Of a stretch of 64,000 nucleotides of DNA, positions 32,047 to 41,415 are shown piece by piece. The stretch is from Geodermatophilus obscurus DSM 43160. GTDB lineage: Bacteria > Actinomycetota > Actinomycetes > Mycobacteriales > Geodermatophilaceae. The position numbers were made by a program, and so were the translations under genes. A model generated the notes under the pieces. The model made no database searches. It was not told the DNA's origin and was given only the letters and a program-made list of their open reading frames with translations. Location of the stretch: NCBI RefSeq assembly GCF_000025345.1, contig NC_013757.1:5022001-5086000 (forward strand). The letters are read 5' to 3'. The stretch's first letter is position 1, and every line of letters starts with the position of its first letter.

Positions 32047-33984
32047 ATGCCGGTCGTGACCCGGCCCACTCCGCCGTCCGCCGAGCCGGCCGCGGCGTCC
32101 GGCGAGCTGGCCGCCGCGGAGTACTTCGCGCTGCTGCTCGAGGAGGCCGCGGCGATCGAGTTCGAGGGGCCGGTCGTGCGCGCCCGGACCGCCGGGGCCG
32201 ACAGCGCCACGGTCGCCGGGCTGGAGCGGGTGAAGCTGCTGGCCCTGCAGGTGCGCGACGCGTTCGCCGCGCGCCGCCGCCGGGAGTCCGAGCTGGCCGC
32301 GCTGTTCGACACCGCCGGCGACCTCGCCGCGCTGCGCAGCGTCGACGACGTGCTGACGGCGATCGTGCGGCGGGCCCGGCAGCTGCTGGGCACCGACGTC
32401 TCCTACCTGACCCTGCACGACGACGCCCGGGGCGACACCTACATGCGGGTGACGGACGGCTCCGTCTCGGCCCGGTTCCAGTCGCTGCGGCTGCCGATGG
32501 GGGCAGGCCTCGGCGGCCTGGTCGCGCAGACCGCTGCGCCGTACGCCACCGCCCGCTACTTCGCCGACCCGCGGTTCCAGCACACCGACGACATCAACGG
32601 CGGCGTCGCCGAGGAGGGCCTGGTCGCCATCCTCGGCGTGCCGCTGGTGCGCGGCTCGCGGGTGATCGGGGTGCTCTTCGCCGCCGACCGCAACGAGCGG
32701 CTCTACGACCGCTCCGAGGTCTCGCTGCTGGGCTCGCTGGCCGCGCACGCGGCGATCGCGCTGGACAACGCCCGCCTGCTCGAGGAGACCCGCACGGCGC
32801 TGGAGGAGCTCTCGACGGCCACCCGCGAGCTGCGCGCGCACACCACCTCGGTGGAGCGGGCCGCCGGCGCGCACGACCGGTTCATCGACATCGTGCTGCG
32901 CGGCGGTGGCGTGGAGGACGTCGCGGCGGCGGTCACCGAGGCGCTCGGCGGGCGGATCACCATCCTCGACGAGCACGGCCGCGGCACGCCGTCCCCCGCC
33001 TCGGACGACGACCTGCCGCCCGACCCCGCCGCCGCGCTCACGCTCGCCCGCTCGACCGGCCGGACGGTCCGCGACGGCAGCTGGTGGACCGCGGCGGTGA
33101 CCGTGGGCGCCGAGCTGCTCGGCGGCCTGGTGCTGCACCGGGACGACGAGCTGTCCGACTCCGACCAGCGCATCCTCGAGCGCGCCGCACTGGTGACCTC
33201 CCTGCTGCTGCTCATCCGGCGCACCGCCAGCGAGGCCGAGAGCCGGGTGCGCGGCGAGCTGCTGGAGGAGCTGCTCGGGCCGGCCCTGCGCGACCCCGAC
33301 GGGCTGCGTGAGCGCGCCCGCCGGCTGGGCGCCGACCTCGACCGGCCGCACGCCGTCGTCGTCGTCCTGGTCGAGGAGCGCTCTCGGAGCCGGGCGCTGG
33401 CCGCCGCCACCCACCTGGCCGCCGTCCGCGGTGGGCTGGCCGGCCTGAACGACGGCCGGGTGGTGCTGTGCCTGCCGGGTCAGGAGCCCGGTGCCGCGGC
33501 GGCGCAGGTGTGCCGGGAGCTGGGCACGGCCGTGGGCCGGCCGGTGACCGCCGGCGGCGCCGGACCGGCGCAGGGGCCGGCCGCGGTCGCCCCCGCCCAC
33601 GTCGAGGCCCAGCGCTGCGCCTCGACGCTGGTCGCCCTCGGCCGGGCCGGCCAGGCGGCCAGCGCCGACGAGCTGGGCTTCGTCGGGCTGCTGGTCGGCG
33701 AGGGGCGGGACGTGCGCGGCTTCGTCACCGTCACGCTCGGCCCGGTGCTGGACTACGACGAGCGGCGCGGCACCGACCTGGTCGGGACGCTGCGCGCCTG
33801 GTTCGACGCCGGCGGTTCACCGGCGCGGGCGGCCGAGGCGCTGCAGGTGCACGTCAACACCGTGACCCAGCGCCTGGAACGGGTGGGGCGGCTGCTCGGC
33901 CGCGGGTGGTCGGCGCCGGAGCGCGCCCTGGAGGTCCACCTGGCGCTCCGGCTGCACCGGCTCACCGGCCCCGCCACCGGCTGA
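32047..33984 (+). CDS. GAF and PucR-type HTH transcriptional regulator
   Basis: A 645-residue regulator. A helical N-terminus precedes a GAF domain (residues ~95-240; LLGTDVSYLTLHDD, MGAGLGGLVAQT, ILGVPLVRGSRVIGVLF). A middle region with a second sensor-like part (250-400) and a GGDEF-like CdaR segment follow. The C-terminal HTH has DLVGTLRAWFDAGGSPARAA then LQVHVNTVTQRLERVGRLLG, the PucR/CdaR-type helix pair. Regulators of this architecture sit beside hydroxybutyrate dehydrogenase genes in several actinobacteria (recall) and presumably activate them in response to substrate. ATG 32047 is weakly supported; GTG 32056 is an alternative. Confidence 0.85.
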   Translation: MPVVTRPTPPSAEPAAASGELAAAEYFALLLEEAAAIEFEGPVVRARTAGADSATVAGLERVKLLALQVRDAFAARRRRESELAALFDTAGDLAALRSVDDVLTAIVRRARQLLGTDVSYLTLHDDARGDTYMRVTDGSVSARFQSLRLPMGAGLGGLVAQTAAPYATARYFADPRFQHTDDINGGVAEEGLVAILGVPLVRGSRVIGVLFAADRNERLYDRSEVSLLGSLAAHAAIALDNARLLEETRTALEELSTATRELRAHTTSVERAAGAHDRFIDIVLRGGGVEDVAAAVTEALGGRITILDEHGRGTPSPASDDDLPPDPAAALTLARSTGRTVRDGSWWTAAVTVGAELLGGLVLHRDDELSDSDQRILERAALVTSLLLLIRRTASEAESRVRGELLEELLGPALRDPDGLRERARRLGADLDRPHAVVVVLVEERSRSRALAAATHLAAVRGGLAGLNDGRVVLCLPGQEPGAAAAQVCRELGTAVGRPVTAGGAGPAQGPAAVAPAHVEAQRCASTLVALGRAGQAASADELGFVGLLVGEGRDVRGFVTVTLGPVLDYDERRGTDLVGTLRAWFDAGGSPARAAEALQVHVNTVTQRLERVGRLLGRGWSAPERALEVHLALRLHRLTGPATG

Positions 33985-34074
33985 CCGAGGGCAGCGCCGC
34001 CCCTTGTGCGCCGCCGTCCGTGGGAGGACCTTCGCTCCGCACGGGGACCACCAGCGGCGCAGGGGTCGATGCCC

Positions 34075-35006
34075 ATGTCCACCACCGGCACGAGGGCCTC
34101 CCGAGGGGGGGACCCCGAGGAGACGCCCGCCCCGGGGGACGGCGGGATGACGGACCCGCGAGGCCCCGAGTCCGACCTGCTGTGGCGGAACAGCCGGGAG
34201 TACGCGGACCTGTTCCCGCCCGAGGACGCCTCCCGCTGGGAGTGGCAGCACCGGGCCACCGTCCCCGTGGCGCTGCGGTACGCCTTCGTCCTCGCGCTCG
34301 TCACCGCGCTCCTCCAGTGGCTGCTACCCACACAGGGGCCGGCCTCGACGGTGCGCTGCGCACCGCCGTCCGGATCGCCCAGACCCTGACGCTGGCCTCC
34401 GGCCTGTTCTTCCTGGGCGTGGTCTGGATCCGCCACGCCGGCGCCCGGCGGGCCTTCCACGACCGGGTGCACGCCGCCCGCGCGGACCAGGTCGCGCAGG
34501 CCACGCGCGACCTGCACCCCGACCTCCGGCTGGACCAGCTGTTCCGCCTGAACCGCCTCCAGCTCGACGAGTACCACGCCCTCAGCGTGCGACAGGCGTC
34601 GGTCGCGCTCCGCAACGCCATCACCGCCGCCGCGGCCGCGTGCCTCTTCCTCGCCGTCGGCGTCGTCGTCGCGCTCCAGCCCGCCCAGGACGAGTCCAGC
34701 CGGTACGTCGCGGGCGGCCTCTGCGCGCTCGGCGCCGTCCTGTCGGCGGCCCTGTCGGGCGTCTTCGCCCTGTCGTACAAGGAGACGGCCAGGCAGCTCC
34801 GGGAGCACTACCAGGAGCCCGCGCGGACCCGGCGCCTCCTCGCGCTGGAGCGCCTGGCAGCCGACCCCCGGCAGAGGGGCACCCTGCAGCTCGACCTGCA
34901 GAAGATGCTGGTCAAGCAGCTGATCGAGGACCTCCGCCACAACGGGTCCGCCACACCTCCGGGAACGGAGCGGACCGACGCCGGCGCCCGGGGCAGGGAA
35001 CCCTAG
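34075..35006 (+). pseudogene. TRADD-N-associated-type membrane protein gene with a frameshift
   Basis: The first frame gives SDLLWRNSREYADLFPPED, WEWQHRATVPVALRYAFVL and a membrane helix, then loses sense near 34335. The next frame continues at once with GLDGALRTAVRIAQTLTL, a second helix, then RLNRLQLDEYHALSVRQAS, a helix hairpin and SYKETARQLREHYQEP to a stop at 35006. The LDEYH...QA motif, paired helices and ETARQL...Y end resemble the cyanobacterial TRADD-N-associated two-helix domain (PF20712 by recall). One base gained or lost separates the halves; it is either a pseudogene or a sequencing indel. The intact protein would have ~300 residues with two helix pairs. The start (34075 or 34147) is uncertain. 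Confidence 0.6.
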
Positions 35007-35023
35007 TCACCTACCCTGGTCGG

Positions 35024-35902
35024 GTGCCCGCCCCACCCCCCTCCCTGCCGGCGGCCGAGTGGACGGCGCTGGCGCAGGCCCACGCGGAGCGGGCCGACGC
35101 GCTGACCGCGGGACACCGGGCCCGCCGGGCGACCGGCACCCGCCACCCCGTCGAGGACTTCCTCCACGAGTACTACAGCGCCCGCCCGGCACAGCTGCGC
35201 CGCTGGCACCCCGGCGCCGGGGTGGTGCTCGCACCCGGCGCGGACGGCCCCGCACCGCACGCGGCCTGGCACTGGTACGCCACCGCCGACGACGGCGCGG
35301 TCGCCCTCGACCTCGACGCCTTCCTCGCCGACCGTGGGGACACCGTCGCCTTCGTCGCCCGGTTGCTGGCCGCGACCGCGGCGCGGCCGGCGCACACCGG
35401 GTGCTTCGGGCTGCACGAGTGGGCGATGGTCTACCGGGACGACGAGCACCGGCACCCGCTGCCGCTGCGGCTGGGCCAGGCCGGTACCGACGCCGTCGTC
35501 GAGGCCCACCCGATCCGCTGCTCGCACTTCGACGCGTTCCGGTTCTTCACGCCCGCCGCCGTCGGCCGCAACCGGCTGCAGCCCACCCGGGCCACCCAGG
35601 TCGAGCTGGAGCAGCCGGGCTGCCTGCACGCGACCATGGACCTCTACAAGTGGGCGTACAAGCTCGGCCCGGCCGTTCCCGGCGAGCTGCTGCTGGACTG
35701 CTTCGTGCTGGCGGCCGACGTCCGGGAGCTCGACATGCGCGCCTCGCCGTACGACCTGCACGAGGCCGGCTACGAGCCGGTGCCGATCGAGACCCCGGAG
35801 GGCAAGGCGCAGTACGTCGCCGCCCAGCGGGAGTTCGCCCGCCGCGGCGCCGAGCTGCGGTCCCGGCTGCTCGAGGTGTGCGACCGGCTCCTCGGGGTCT
35901 GA
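35024..35902 (+). CDS. Conserved protein of the '3-methyladenine DNA glycosylase' annotation family
   Basis: A 292-residue soluble protein. Landmarks: HPVEDFLHEYYSARPAQLRRWHPG, split as HPVEDFLHEYYS and ARPAQLRRWHPG, then CFGLHEWAMVY, CSHFDAFRFFTPAA, QPGCLHATMDLYKW and LDMRASPYDL. Homologues in actinobacteria are often labelled 3-methyladenine DNA glycosylase, but I see no helix-hairpin-helix or other recognised glycosylase motif, so the enzymatic label should be treated with caution. The conserved His, Cys and Glu residues suggest a metal or nucleic-acid site. It begins 17 bp after the frameshifted membrane gene. Confidence 0.7.
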   Translation: MPAPPPSLPAAEWTALAQAHAERADALTAGHRARRATGTRHPVEDFLHEYYSARPAQLRRWHPGAGVVLAPGADGPAPHAAWHWYATADDGAVALDLDAFLADRGDTVAFVARLLAATAARPAHTGCFGLHEWAMVYRDDEHRHPLPLRLGQAGTDAVVEAHPIRCSHFDAFRFFTPAAVGRNRLQPTRATQVELEQPGCLHATMDLYKWAYKLGPAVPGELLLDCFVLAADVRELDMRASPYDLHEAGYEPVPIETPEGKAQYVAAQREFARRGAELRSRLLEVCDRLLGV

Positions 35903-35991
35903 CCGACCGCAGGCGGGCGCCGCGACGCCGCCGTCCGCCGGTGCCTCCGCGGTGCGTCGACCACGTGGGCACCGGCGGCGCCTGACCTCGG

Positions 35992-37650
35992 CTATCCCGT
36001 TCCGCAGTCGAAGCTGGCCGCATCGTCAGGACTCCCCGTGCCGTCGTACCGGGGGTGGGCCGGGTACTCGCACAGCGGCCGCGTGCGGGTGGCCCCGGGG
36101 TTGGTGTCCCGGACCACGGGGTCCGCCGGCGCCGCGCCGGTCGTGACCCAGCGGTCCAGGGCGGTCAGGGAGTCCCAGCCGGCGGCGAAGGCGGCGGCGA
36201 GGTTGGCGTGGTTGGCACCCGGGACCAGGTAGAAGCGGGCGAACGCGTCGACCTTGCGCTGCCCCATGGTCTGCACCATCCCCTCGTAGTACTCCACCGT
36301 CGCCCGGTGGCTGACCAGCTCGTCCGCCGTGCCGTGCAGCAGCAGGAGCTTCCCGCCCCTGCCTGCGAACGGCCGCAGGTCGGTGTCGTTCACGTCCTGC
36401 AGCGCGGTGAGCTCGGAGATGCGGTCCTCCCACGGGCCGGGCGCCAGCGGGTCCAGGGACAGCGAATCGAAGCCGGGGTCCCGGGTCACCGCGTACTCGA
36501 CCCAGGCGTCCCAGAACTGCATGCCGTAGCCGGCGGTCTTCGGCATGGGGTCGGCCGGCGCGGTCGTCCCCAGGCCGAGCAGCGGTGTGGACATGTCCGC
36601 GCCCGAGAGGAACGGGAAGCCCGGGTACCCGGTCTCGCCACTGGCCAGGGGGTACGGGAACGTGACCGCGCTGGAGACGGCGCGGATCGCGGTGATCTGC
36701 GGGTCCGACAGGCAGGCGTCACCGGCGTCCTGCCCCTCCGGGCAGCGGAGGACGGCGGGGTCGAAGTCGCAGGCCGGCTCGTTGCTGATGACGCCGTCGG
36801 TCAGCCCGTCGAGGCCGTCGCAGGCCGTGATGACGGCGTTGTAGAGCAGCACCTGCTGCGCGGGACGGGGGAAGGCGCCCGGCGCGGCGAGCTGACGGGT
36901 CATGTGGCCGAAGTACAGGTCGAGGGTGGCGGCGTTGAACGCGGGATAGACGCTGATGACCCCGTCGAAGTCGCGCTCCCAGCGCTGGGCGACGGCGAGT
37001 GCCTCGCGGCCGCCGGTGGAGCCACCGGCGAAGTAGGTCTGCTCGGGCTCCTCCCTGTCGTAGTACCGGTCGATGACGAACACGGCGGCGTCCCGGGTCT
37101 TCTTCAGGGCGTCGCCGGAGAAGTTGCGCAGCGCCTCGTCGTTGGCGAGGAACTCGCCGTAGAGCGAGGCGGTCGGCAGGAAGCCGGCGGGTGCCTGGTG
37201 CCCGGAGTCGCTGGCGAAGGTCGCGTACCCGCGGCCGAGCGGCCTGGGGGCGTCGCTCGGCCCGAAGGGGACGTTCCCGTCGAGCGCCGGGATGGTCCCG
37301 TTGTAGCCACCCCCGCCGAACATCAGCGCCTTCTGGTTCCACGTGGTGGGCAGCGCCACCTGCAGGCGGATGTCCGGGGCAGCTGGGTCCACGGGGTGCA
37401 ACGCGGCGGTGACCTCGCAGTGCTCCCCGATCGCGGAGGTGCCGCTCCCGGACGGCGCCACGAGGGCGGCGTCGGTCACCTCCCCGCCCGTCGTCGGCAA
37501 CCCGATGACGCGTGCGGGGATGTCGACCCCGGCGAGCGCTGCGCACCGGGCGGCGGCGTCGACGGCGCCCGCGGGCGTCGTCCACCCGAGTGAGGCGACG
37601 ACGGCGAGGGCCACCCCCGCCACGACCGTCCTGGCTCTGATCGGGCCCAT
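35992..37650 (-). CDS. Secreted tannase / feruloyl esterase family hydrolase
   Basis: A 552-residue protein with a Sec signal peptide (RTVVAGVALAVVASLGWTTPAGA). The alpha/beta-hydrolase core carries the nucleophile Ser211 in YFAGGSTGGREAL, the acid in LLLHGTADELVSH and the histidine in VPGANHANL. GGGGYNGTIPAL near residue 112 forms the oxyanion region. Six or more cysteines are spread as in tannases, including the pair that brackets the triad. The enzyme would release phenolic acids from plant or soil polyphenols outside the cell. AGGAG precedes the ATG. It is monocistronic and divergent from the phosphatase gene. Confidence 0.87.
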   Translation of the reverse strand: MGPIRARTVVAGVALAVVASLGWTTPAGAVDAAARCAALAGVDIPARVIGLPTTGGEVTDAALVAPSGSGTSAIGEHCEVTAALHPVDPAAPDIRLQVALPTTWNQKALMFGGGGYNGTIPALDGNVPFGPSDAPRPLGRGYATFASDSGHQAPAGFLPTASLYGEFLANDEALRNFSGDALKKTRDAAVFVIDRYYDREEPEQTYFAGGSTGGREALAVAQRWERDFDGVISVYPAFNAATLDLYFGHMTRQLAAPGAFPRPAQQVLLYNAVITACDGLDGLTDGVISNEPACDFDPAVLRCPEGQDAGDACLSDPQITAIRAVSSAVTFPYPLASGETGYPGFPFLSGADMSTPLLGLGTTAPADPMPKTAGYGMQFWDAWVEYAVTRDPGFDSLSLDPLAPGPWEDRISELTALQDVNDTDLRPFAGRGGKLLLLHGTADELVSHRATVEYYEGMVQTMGQRKVDAFARFYLVPGANHANLAAAFAAGWDSLTALDRWVTTGAAPADPVVRDTNPGATRTRPLCEYPAHPRYDGTGSPDDAASFDCGTG

Positions 37651-37746
37651 GGGACTCCTGTCGTTCGACGGACCCCAGCGCCCCGTGGACGCCGAGTGAG
37701 GCGGGTGACACGATAGGGAGCGGCACACGGGGGCTCCACGTGAGGC

Positions 37747-37778
37747 GACCCCACAGTCGCGACACCGGCTGTGGGGTC
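37747..37778. terminator. Hairpin between divergent genes
   Basis: GACCCCACAG (37747-37756) and CTGTGGGGTC (37769-37778) are perfectly complementary around a 12-base loop. As it lies in a divergent promoter region, an operator or 5'-leader hairpin is as likely as a terminator. Confidence 0.4.
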
Positions 37779-37824
37779 CGGGCCCACACCGAACGGGCAT
37801 CCCGGGGGTCGTACCGTCGTGCGC

Positions 37825-38670
37825 GTGACCTCCGGAGCCTCCGACCGTCTGCGGACCGACCGCTGGCTGCGCCTCGACGGGACGACGAACACCCGCGACC
37901 TCGGCGGCCTGCCCACCTCCGACGGCGGGAGCACGGTCCCCGGCCGGGTGCTGCGCAGCGACAACCTGCAGACCCTGAGCGAGGCCGACGTCCGCCGGCT
38001 CGTCGACGAGGTGCGGCTGCGCGAGGTCGTCGACCTGCGCACCACCGCCGAGGTGCTGCTGGAGGGGCGCGGCCCGCTGCGCGCGGTGCCCGAGGTGACG
38101 CACCGGCACTTCACCCTGCTGCCCGAGCGCGGCCACCACACCGACGTGTTCGCCGTCGAGGAGGACGCCCTGCCGGAGCTGCCGGCCGACTGGGCCGAGT
38201 CCATCCTGCCGCGGCAGGTGACCGAGGGCGATCAGGGCGAGCCTCCCGCGGTGCGCTCCTACCTGGGCTACCTCGCGCACCGGCCCGAGAACGTCATCGC
38301 CGCGCTGCGCGCCCTCGCCGCTCCGGCCGACGGCGCCACGGTCGTGCACTGCGCCGCGGGCAAGGACCGCACCGGGGTCGTGGTGGCCTTCGCGCTCGCC
38401 GTGGCCGGCGTGCCGCACGAGGAGATCGTCGCCGACTACGCGCTGACCGCCGAGGTCATCGACGACCTGGTGGCCAAGCTCGCCGCCTCACCGACCTACG
38501 CCGAGGACATGGTGCGCCGCGACGTCGCCAGCCACACGCCGCGGGCGGAGACCATGCGGCGGGTGCTCGAGCTGCTGGACGAGCGGCACGGGGGGCCGCT
38601 GGGCTGGCTCACCGAGCACGGCTTCGGCCCCGAGGAACAGGCCGCCCTCCGCGCGCGCCTCCGCGAGTAG
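37825..38670 (+). CDS. Tyrosine-protein phosphatase (PtpB-like)
   Basis: A 281-residue protein. The P-loop HCAAGKDRTG carries the catalytic Cys176 and Arg182. The N-terminal TTNTRDLGGLPTSDGG motif and VLRSDNLQTLSEADV are those of the Y_phosphatase3 (PtpB/LptP) family, which can dephosphorylate phosphotyrosine, serine or phosphoinositides. Residues 110-150 form the lid. The protein lacks a signal peptide. Two GTG codons (37819 and 37825) are possible starts. It lies alone between the tannase and a repeat. Confidence 0.9.
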   Translation: MTSGASDRLRTDRWLRLDGTTNTRDLGGLPTSDGGSTVPGRVLRSDNLQTLSEADVRRLVDEVRLREVVDLRTTAEVLLEGRGPLRAVPEVTHRHFTLLPERGHHTDVFAVEEDALPELPADWAESILPRQVTEGDQGEPPAVRSYLGYLAHRPENVIAALRALAAPADGATVVHCAAGKDRTGVVVAFALAVAGVPHEEIVADYALTAEVIDDLVAKLAASPTYAEDMVRRDVASHTPRAETMRRVLELLDERHGGPLGWLTEHGFGPEEQAALRARLRE

Positions 38671-38716
38671 CGGCCCGGCTGAGCGGCACTGCCGGCATTC
38701 CTCGTGCACTGCCGCC

Positions 38717-38772
38717 GGCCCCCTGCAGGGTCCCGCCCCGAGCGTGCGAGTGGCGGGGGGCAGGGGGTCCTT
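38717..38772 (-). repeat. Hairpin repeat, copy F (reverse orientation)
   Basis: The reverse complement starts AAGGACCCCCTGCCCCCC, keeps the GCACGCTCGGGGCGGGAC core, and ends CAGGGGGCC. The left end is the AGGACCCCCCTGC variant seen before copy A. It lies three bases after the stop of the GGDEF gene on the same strand. Confidence 0.85.
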
Positions 38773-38774
38773 CC

Positions 38775-40835
38775 TCAGGCGCCGGCGGCCCCGTGCCCGT
38801 CGCGGCCGGCGTGCTTGTGGCGGTACATGTCGGCGTCGGAGGCGCGCAGCAGTGCGTCGGCGCTGCCCGATCCGCCGCCGTGGACGGCGACGCCCACGCT
38901 GGTGCCGACGGCGACGCCGGTGCCCTCGAGGCGGAAGGGCTCGTCGAAGCAGCCCAGCACACGGGCGACGACGCGGTCGGCGTCCTCGGGCCGGGTGAGG
39001 ACGGGCAGCAGGACGGCGAACTCGTCGCCGCTGAGCCGGCCCACCAGGTCGCCGGGGCGGATCGCGGCCCGCAGCCGGGCGGCCACCTGGCGCAGCAGCT
39101 CGTCACCGGCGGCGTGGCCGAGCGAGTCGTTGACCGCCTTGAAGCGGTCGAGGTCGCAGAAGAGCACGCCGACGTGCTGGTCGGCGGGCGTGGTGGCCAG
39201 CGCCTCGCCGAGCCGCTCGAGGAAGAGCACCCGGTTGGGCAACCCGGTGAGCGCGTCGTGGGTGGCCTGGTGCCGCACGGTCTCGAGCAGGCGAGCCCGC
39301 TGGAGTGCGGTGGCGGCCTGGTCGCCGACACCGTGCAGGCGCTGCAGGACGTCGCCGGCGAGGACCTCGGGGGCCCGCCCGGCCGGCCAGCTCGCGGTGG
39401 CGACGCCGAGGAAGGTGCGCCCGGCCACGACCGGGACGGCGACGACGTCGGTGAGCTGCAGGGCCGTGAGCAATTTCTCCAGGACGGGGCTGCTCGACTC
39501 GGGCCGCAGGAAGCGCGGTTCCCGGTCCGTCAGCATCCCGACCAGCTCCGGGACGTCCTCGGCGTGGAGGGGCGTCCCGTACATGATCTCCTGGTGCTCC
39601 GGCACGGGGTCCACGTGGGCGGCCGTGCGCAGGCAGCCCTCCGCCGGGTCCCAGAGCAGCACCGCGGCGCTGTCGCAGCCGACGACGCGGGGCAGCGCCT
39701 CGACGACCACCGTGCACACGTCATCGGCGTCGGTGGCCCCGGCGAGCTCGTGGGCCAGGGTGAGCAGCGTCCCGGCGCGGTCGGCCTCCTGCCGGGAGCT
39801 CTCCAGCGCCATGAGCAGGTCGAGGGCGGCCGCGGCGTAGCCGGCGTAGGCGGCGAGCATCTGGCGCTCGTGCTGGAGGCCCCCCTCACCGGGACGGTAG
39901 ACCGTGGCCAGCCGGCCGTGCACCCGGCGGGCCGACGCGACGTCGACCGCGACGACGTTCGGGCCCGGGTCGGCACCGGCCAGCAGCGTGGCCGCGAGGC
40001 TGTCGACCTGGTGCTGCGGCAGGCCGGCGCCGTGCACCAGCGCGGGACCGCCCGCGGGGTCGGCCACGGCGAGCACCCAGCCCGGGGCGAGCACCGCTTC
40101 GGCGGCCTTCTCGATGATGCGCTGCAGGACGGTCTCGACGTCCTCGCTGGCGACCAGGTCGGCGGCCGCCGACTGCAGGATGCGCAGCTGCTCGCGCAGG
40201 GCGAGCAGCTCGGGGACGTCGTCGTCGGTGCGGCGGCGCCCGCCCAACCTCCGGCGGCGCTCCCACGTCAGGTGGTAGACGCAGGCGGGGTGGCCGTCGG
40301 ACTCGCACTCCATGTGCACCAGCTGCGCCTGCGGCAGCCCGAAGACCGTCGGCACCATGCCGATGAGGCCCTGGGCGTACTCGCAGTCCAGCCGGGAGTG
40401 CCGGTAGCCCTCGTGCAGCCGGTAGCTGAGCGTCGCGTGGGTGGCACCGGACTCGAGGACCCGCATCGTCGAGGTGGTGGAGAACTTGGCCACGGCGCGT
40501 GGCAGCTGGCGGTACACCTGGCGCGGTGAGCCCATCGCGCGGATGAGCAGGACCAGGGCCGGGGTCAGGCCGAGCCCGAGGGCCTCGCGGCCGACGCGGA
40601 ACATGGTCTGCGGGTCGCCGAGCACCTTGCTGGCGGCGGTGAACAGCTTGATCCGGGTGTCGTAGCTGGTCCAGTGCGAGGGCAGCTCGAGCTCGGCGGC
40701 GCTGAACGGCACACCGGCACGGCGCAGCACCTCGGCGACCGCGTCGTCCCCGCCGTGCTGGCGCACGTAGCTCAGCAGCAGCCCCGTGGTGGCGCCGGAT
40801 GTCTCCCGGGCCTCGGACACCGCAGGGCCGCTCAC
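38775..40835 (-). CDS. Diguanylate cyclase-like protein with N-terminal sensor and GAF domains
   Basis: A 686-residue cytoplasmic protein. Residues 1-175 form a sensor domain ending in CESDGHPACVYHLTW, reminiscent of V4R/HNOBA-type regulatory domains. Two GAF-like domains follow (about 200-340 and 360-510), then a GGDEF domain: ATHDALTGLPNRVLFLERL, FCDLDRFKAVNDSLGH, and the active-site loop as GRLSGDEFAVLLP. The first Gly of GGDEF is Ser, a change often tolerated. No EAL domain follows. It should make c-di-GMP in response to a cytoplasmic signal. GTG 40835 was chosen at the beginning of the conserved region; the upstream extension is Arg/Pro-rich shadow. Confidence 0.87.
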   Translation of the reverse strand: MSGPAVSEARETSGATTGLLLSYVRQHGGDDAVAEVLRRAGVPFSAAELELPSHWTSYDTRIKLFTAASKVLGDPQTMFRVGREALGLGLTPALVLLIRAMGSPRQVYRQLPRAVAKFSTTSTMRVLESGATHATLSYRLHEGYRHSRLDCEYAQGLIGMVPTVFGLPQAQLVHMECESDGHPACVYHLTWERRRRLGGRRRTDDDVPELLALREQLRILQSAAADLVASEDVETVLQRIIEKAAEAVLAPGWVLAVADPAGGPALVHGAGLPQHQVDSLAATLLAGADPGPNVVAVDVASARRVHGRLATVYRPGEGGLQHERQMLAAYAGYAAAALDLLMALESSRQEADRAGTLLTLAHELAGATDADDVCTVVVEALPRVVGCDSAAVLLWDPAEGCLRTAAHVDPVPEHQEIMYGTPLHAEDVPELVGMLTDREPRFLRPESSSPVLEKLLTALQLTDVVAVPVVAGRTFLGVATASWPAGRAPEVLAGDVLQRLHGVGDQAATALQRARLLETVRHQATHDALTGLPNRVLFLERLGEALATTPADQHVGVLFCDLDRFKAVNDSLGHAAGDELLRQVAARLRAAIRPGDLVGRLSGDEFAVLLPVLTRPEDADRVVARVLGCFDEPFRLEGTGVAVGTSVGVAVHGGGSGSADALLRASDADMYRHKHAGRDGHGAAGA

Positions 40836-41084
40836 CTGGGGCCACCCGTTCTGCTCACGCTCGTCCCATCGGCAGGACGGGGCCCGGGGTTGAACGGGCA
40901 CCCCCCAAGGGGGGACGGCGCACCGCGGTGGTGCTCGTGCCCAGGAGGGGTGTGGTTGCCGCCGTCGGGGACGTGTGGGGCACCCGTCGGGACACGGCCC
41001 CGCCATCAACCGCTGGATGACCAGCCGCGGCCCGGGGCACGCCGTCGTCCACGGCCTGCACGGCTGACGGACGCCGGACAGCAA
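40836..41084. other. Intergenic stretch without a gene
   Basis: No coding region is supported in this part of the 301-bp gap. It holds a short CCCCCCAAGGGGGG palindrome (about 40903-40916) and the presumed promoter of the GGDEF gene. Confidence 0.5.
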
Positions 41085-41119
41085 GCGACCCCGGTCTCCA
41101 CGAGGGAGGCCGGGGTCGC
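41085..41119 (-). terminator. Hairpin terminator after the 48-residue gene
   Basis: GCGACCCCGG (41085-41094) and CCGGGGTCGC (41110-41119) pair perfectly, extended by TCTCC/GGAGG-like pairing around a short loop. It lies 17 bp after the minus-strand small gene. Confidence 0.75.
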
Positions 41120-41136
41120 GCGTCGTCGGGAACGGC

Positions 41137-41283
41137 TCAGAGGGTGAACCCGCTGCTGTTCGCCATCGTCAGCAGCTCGTCGCGCATCGCCGGGCTGCTG
41201 GTGCGCGCGAGAGCGCGGTCGAGCGCGCGCCGCGTCCGCGCCGCCTGCCGACGCCGCCGCCAGCTGGAGGTCACGCTGTTCAT
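41137..41283 (-). CDS. Tiny basic protein, 48 residues
   Basis: It begins MNSVTSSWRRRRQAARTRRA, is strongly basic in the first half, and continues RALARTSSPAMRDELLTMAN to the end. It has an AGCAGGAC ribosome-site-like motif and its own terminator. Composition differs from the acidic small proteins. A nucleic-acid-binding or ribosome-associated role is possible but unproven. Its upstream region (41284-41415) is unusually AT-rich for this window, consistent with a real promoter. Confidence 0.6.
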   Translation of the reverse strand: MNSVTSSWRRRRQAARTRRALDRALARTSSPAMRDELLTMANSSGFTL

Positions 41284-41415
41284 GTCCTGCTGCCTTCTTC
41301 CGGTCTCGTGGTGTGCACCCAGAACAATGCAGGTGCACGCCGGAGTATTCCGAAGAAATCCAGGCAGACGCCGCTACACGGCAATGATCCGTCACCGCGG
41401 AGGGTGACGTCGGCC

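Noticed and set aside
35024-35902. Firm assignment as 3-methyladenine DNA glycosylase
   Set aside because: The label is known to me only from database naming; no glycosylase motif is visible, so only the family name is reported.
37747-37778. Confident rho-independent terminator
   Set aside because: It lies between divergent promoters, where a terminator has no transcript to end; kept only as a low-confidence hairpin.
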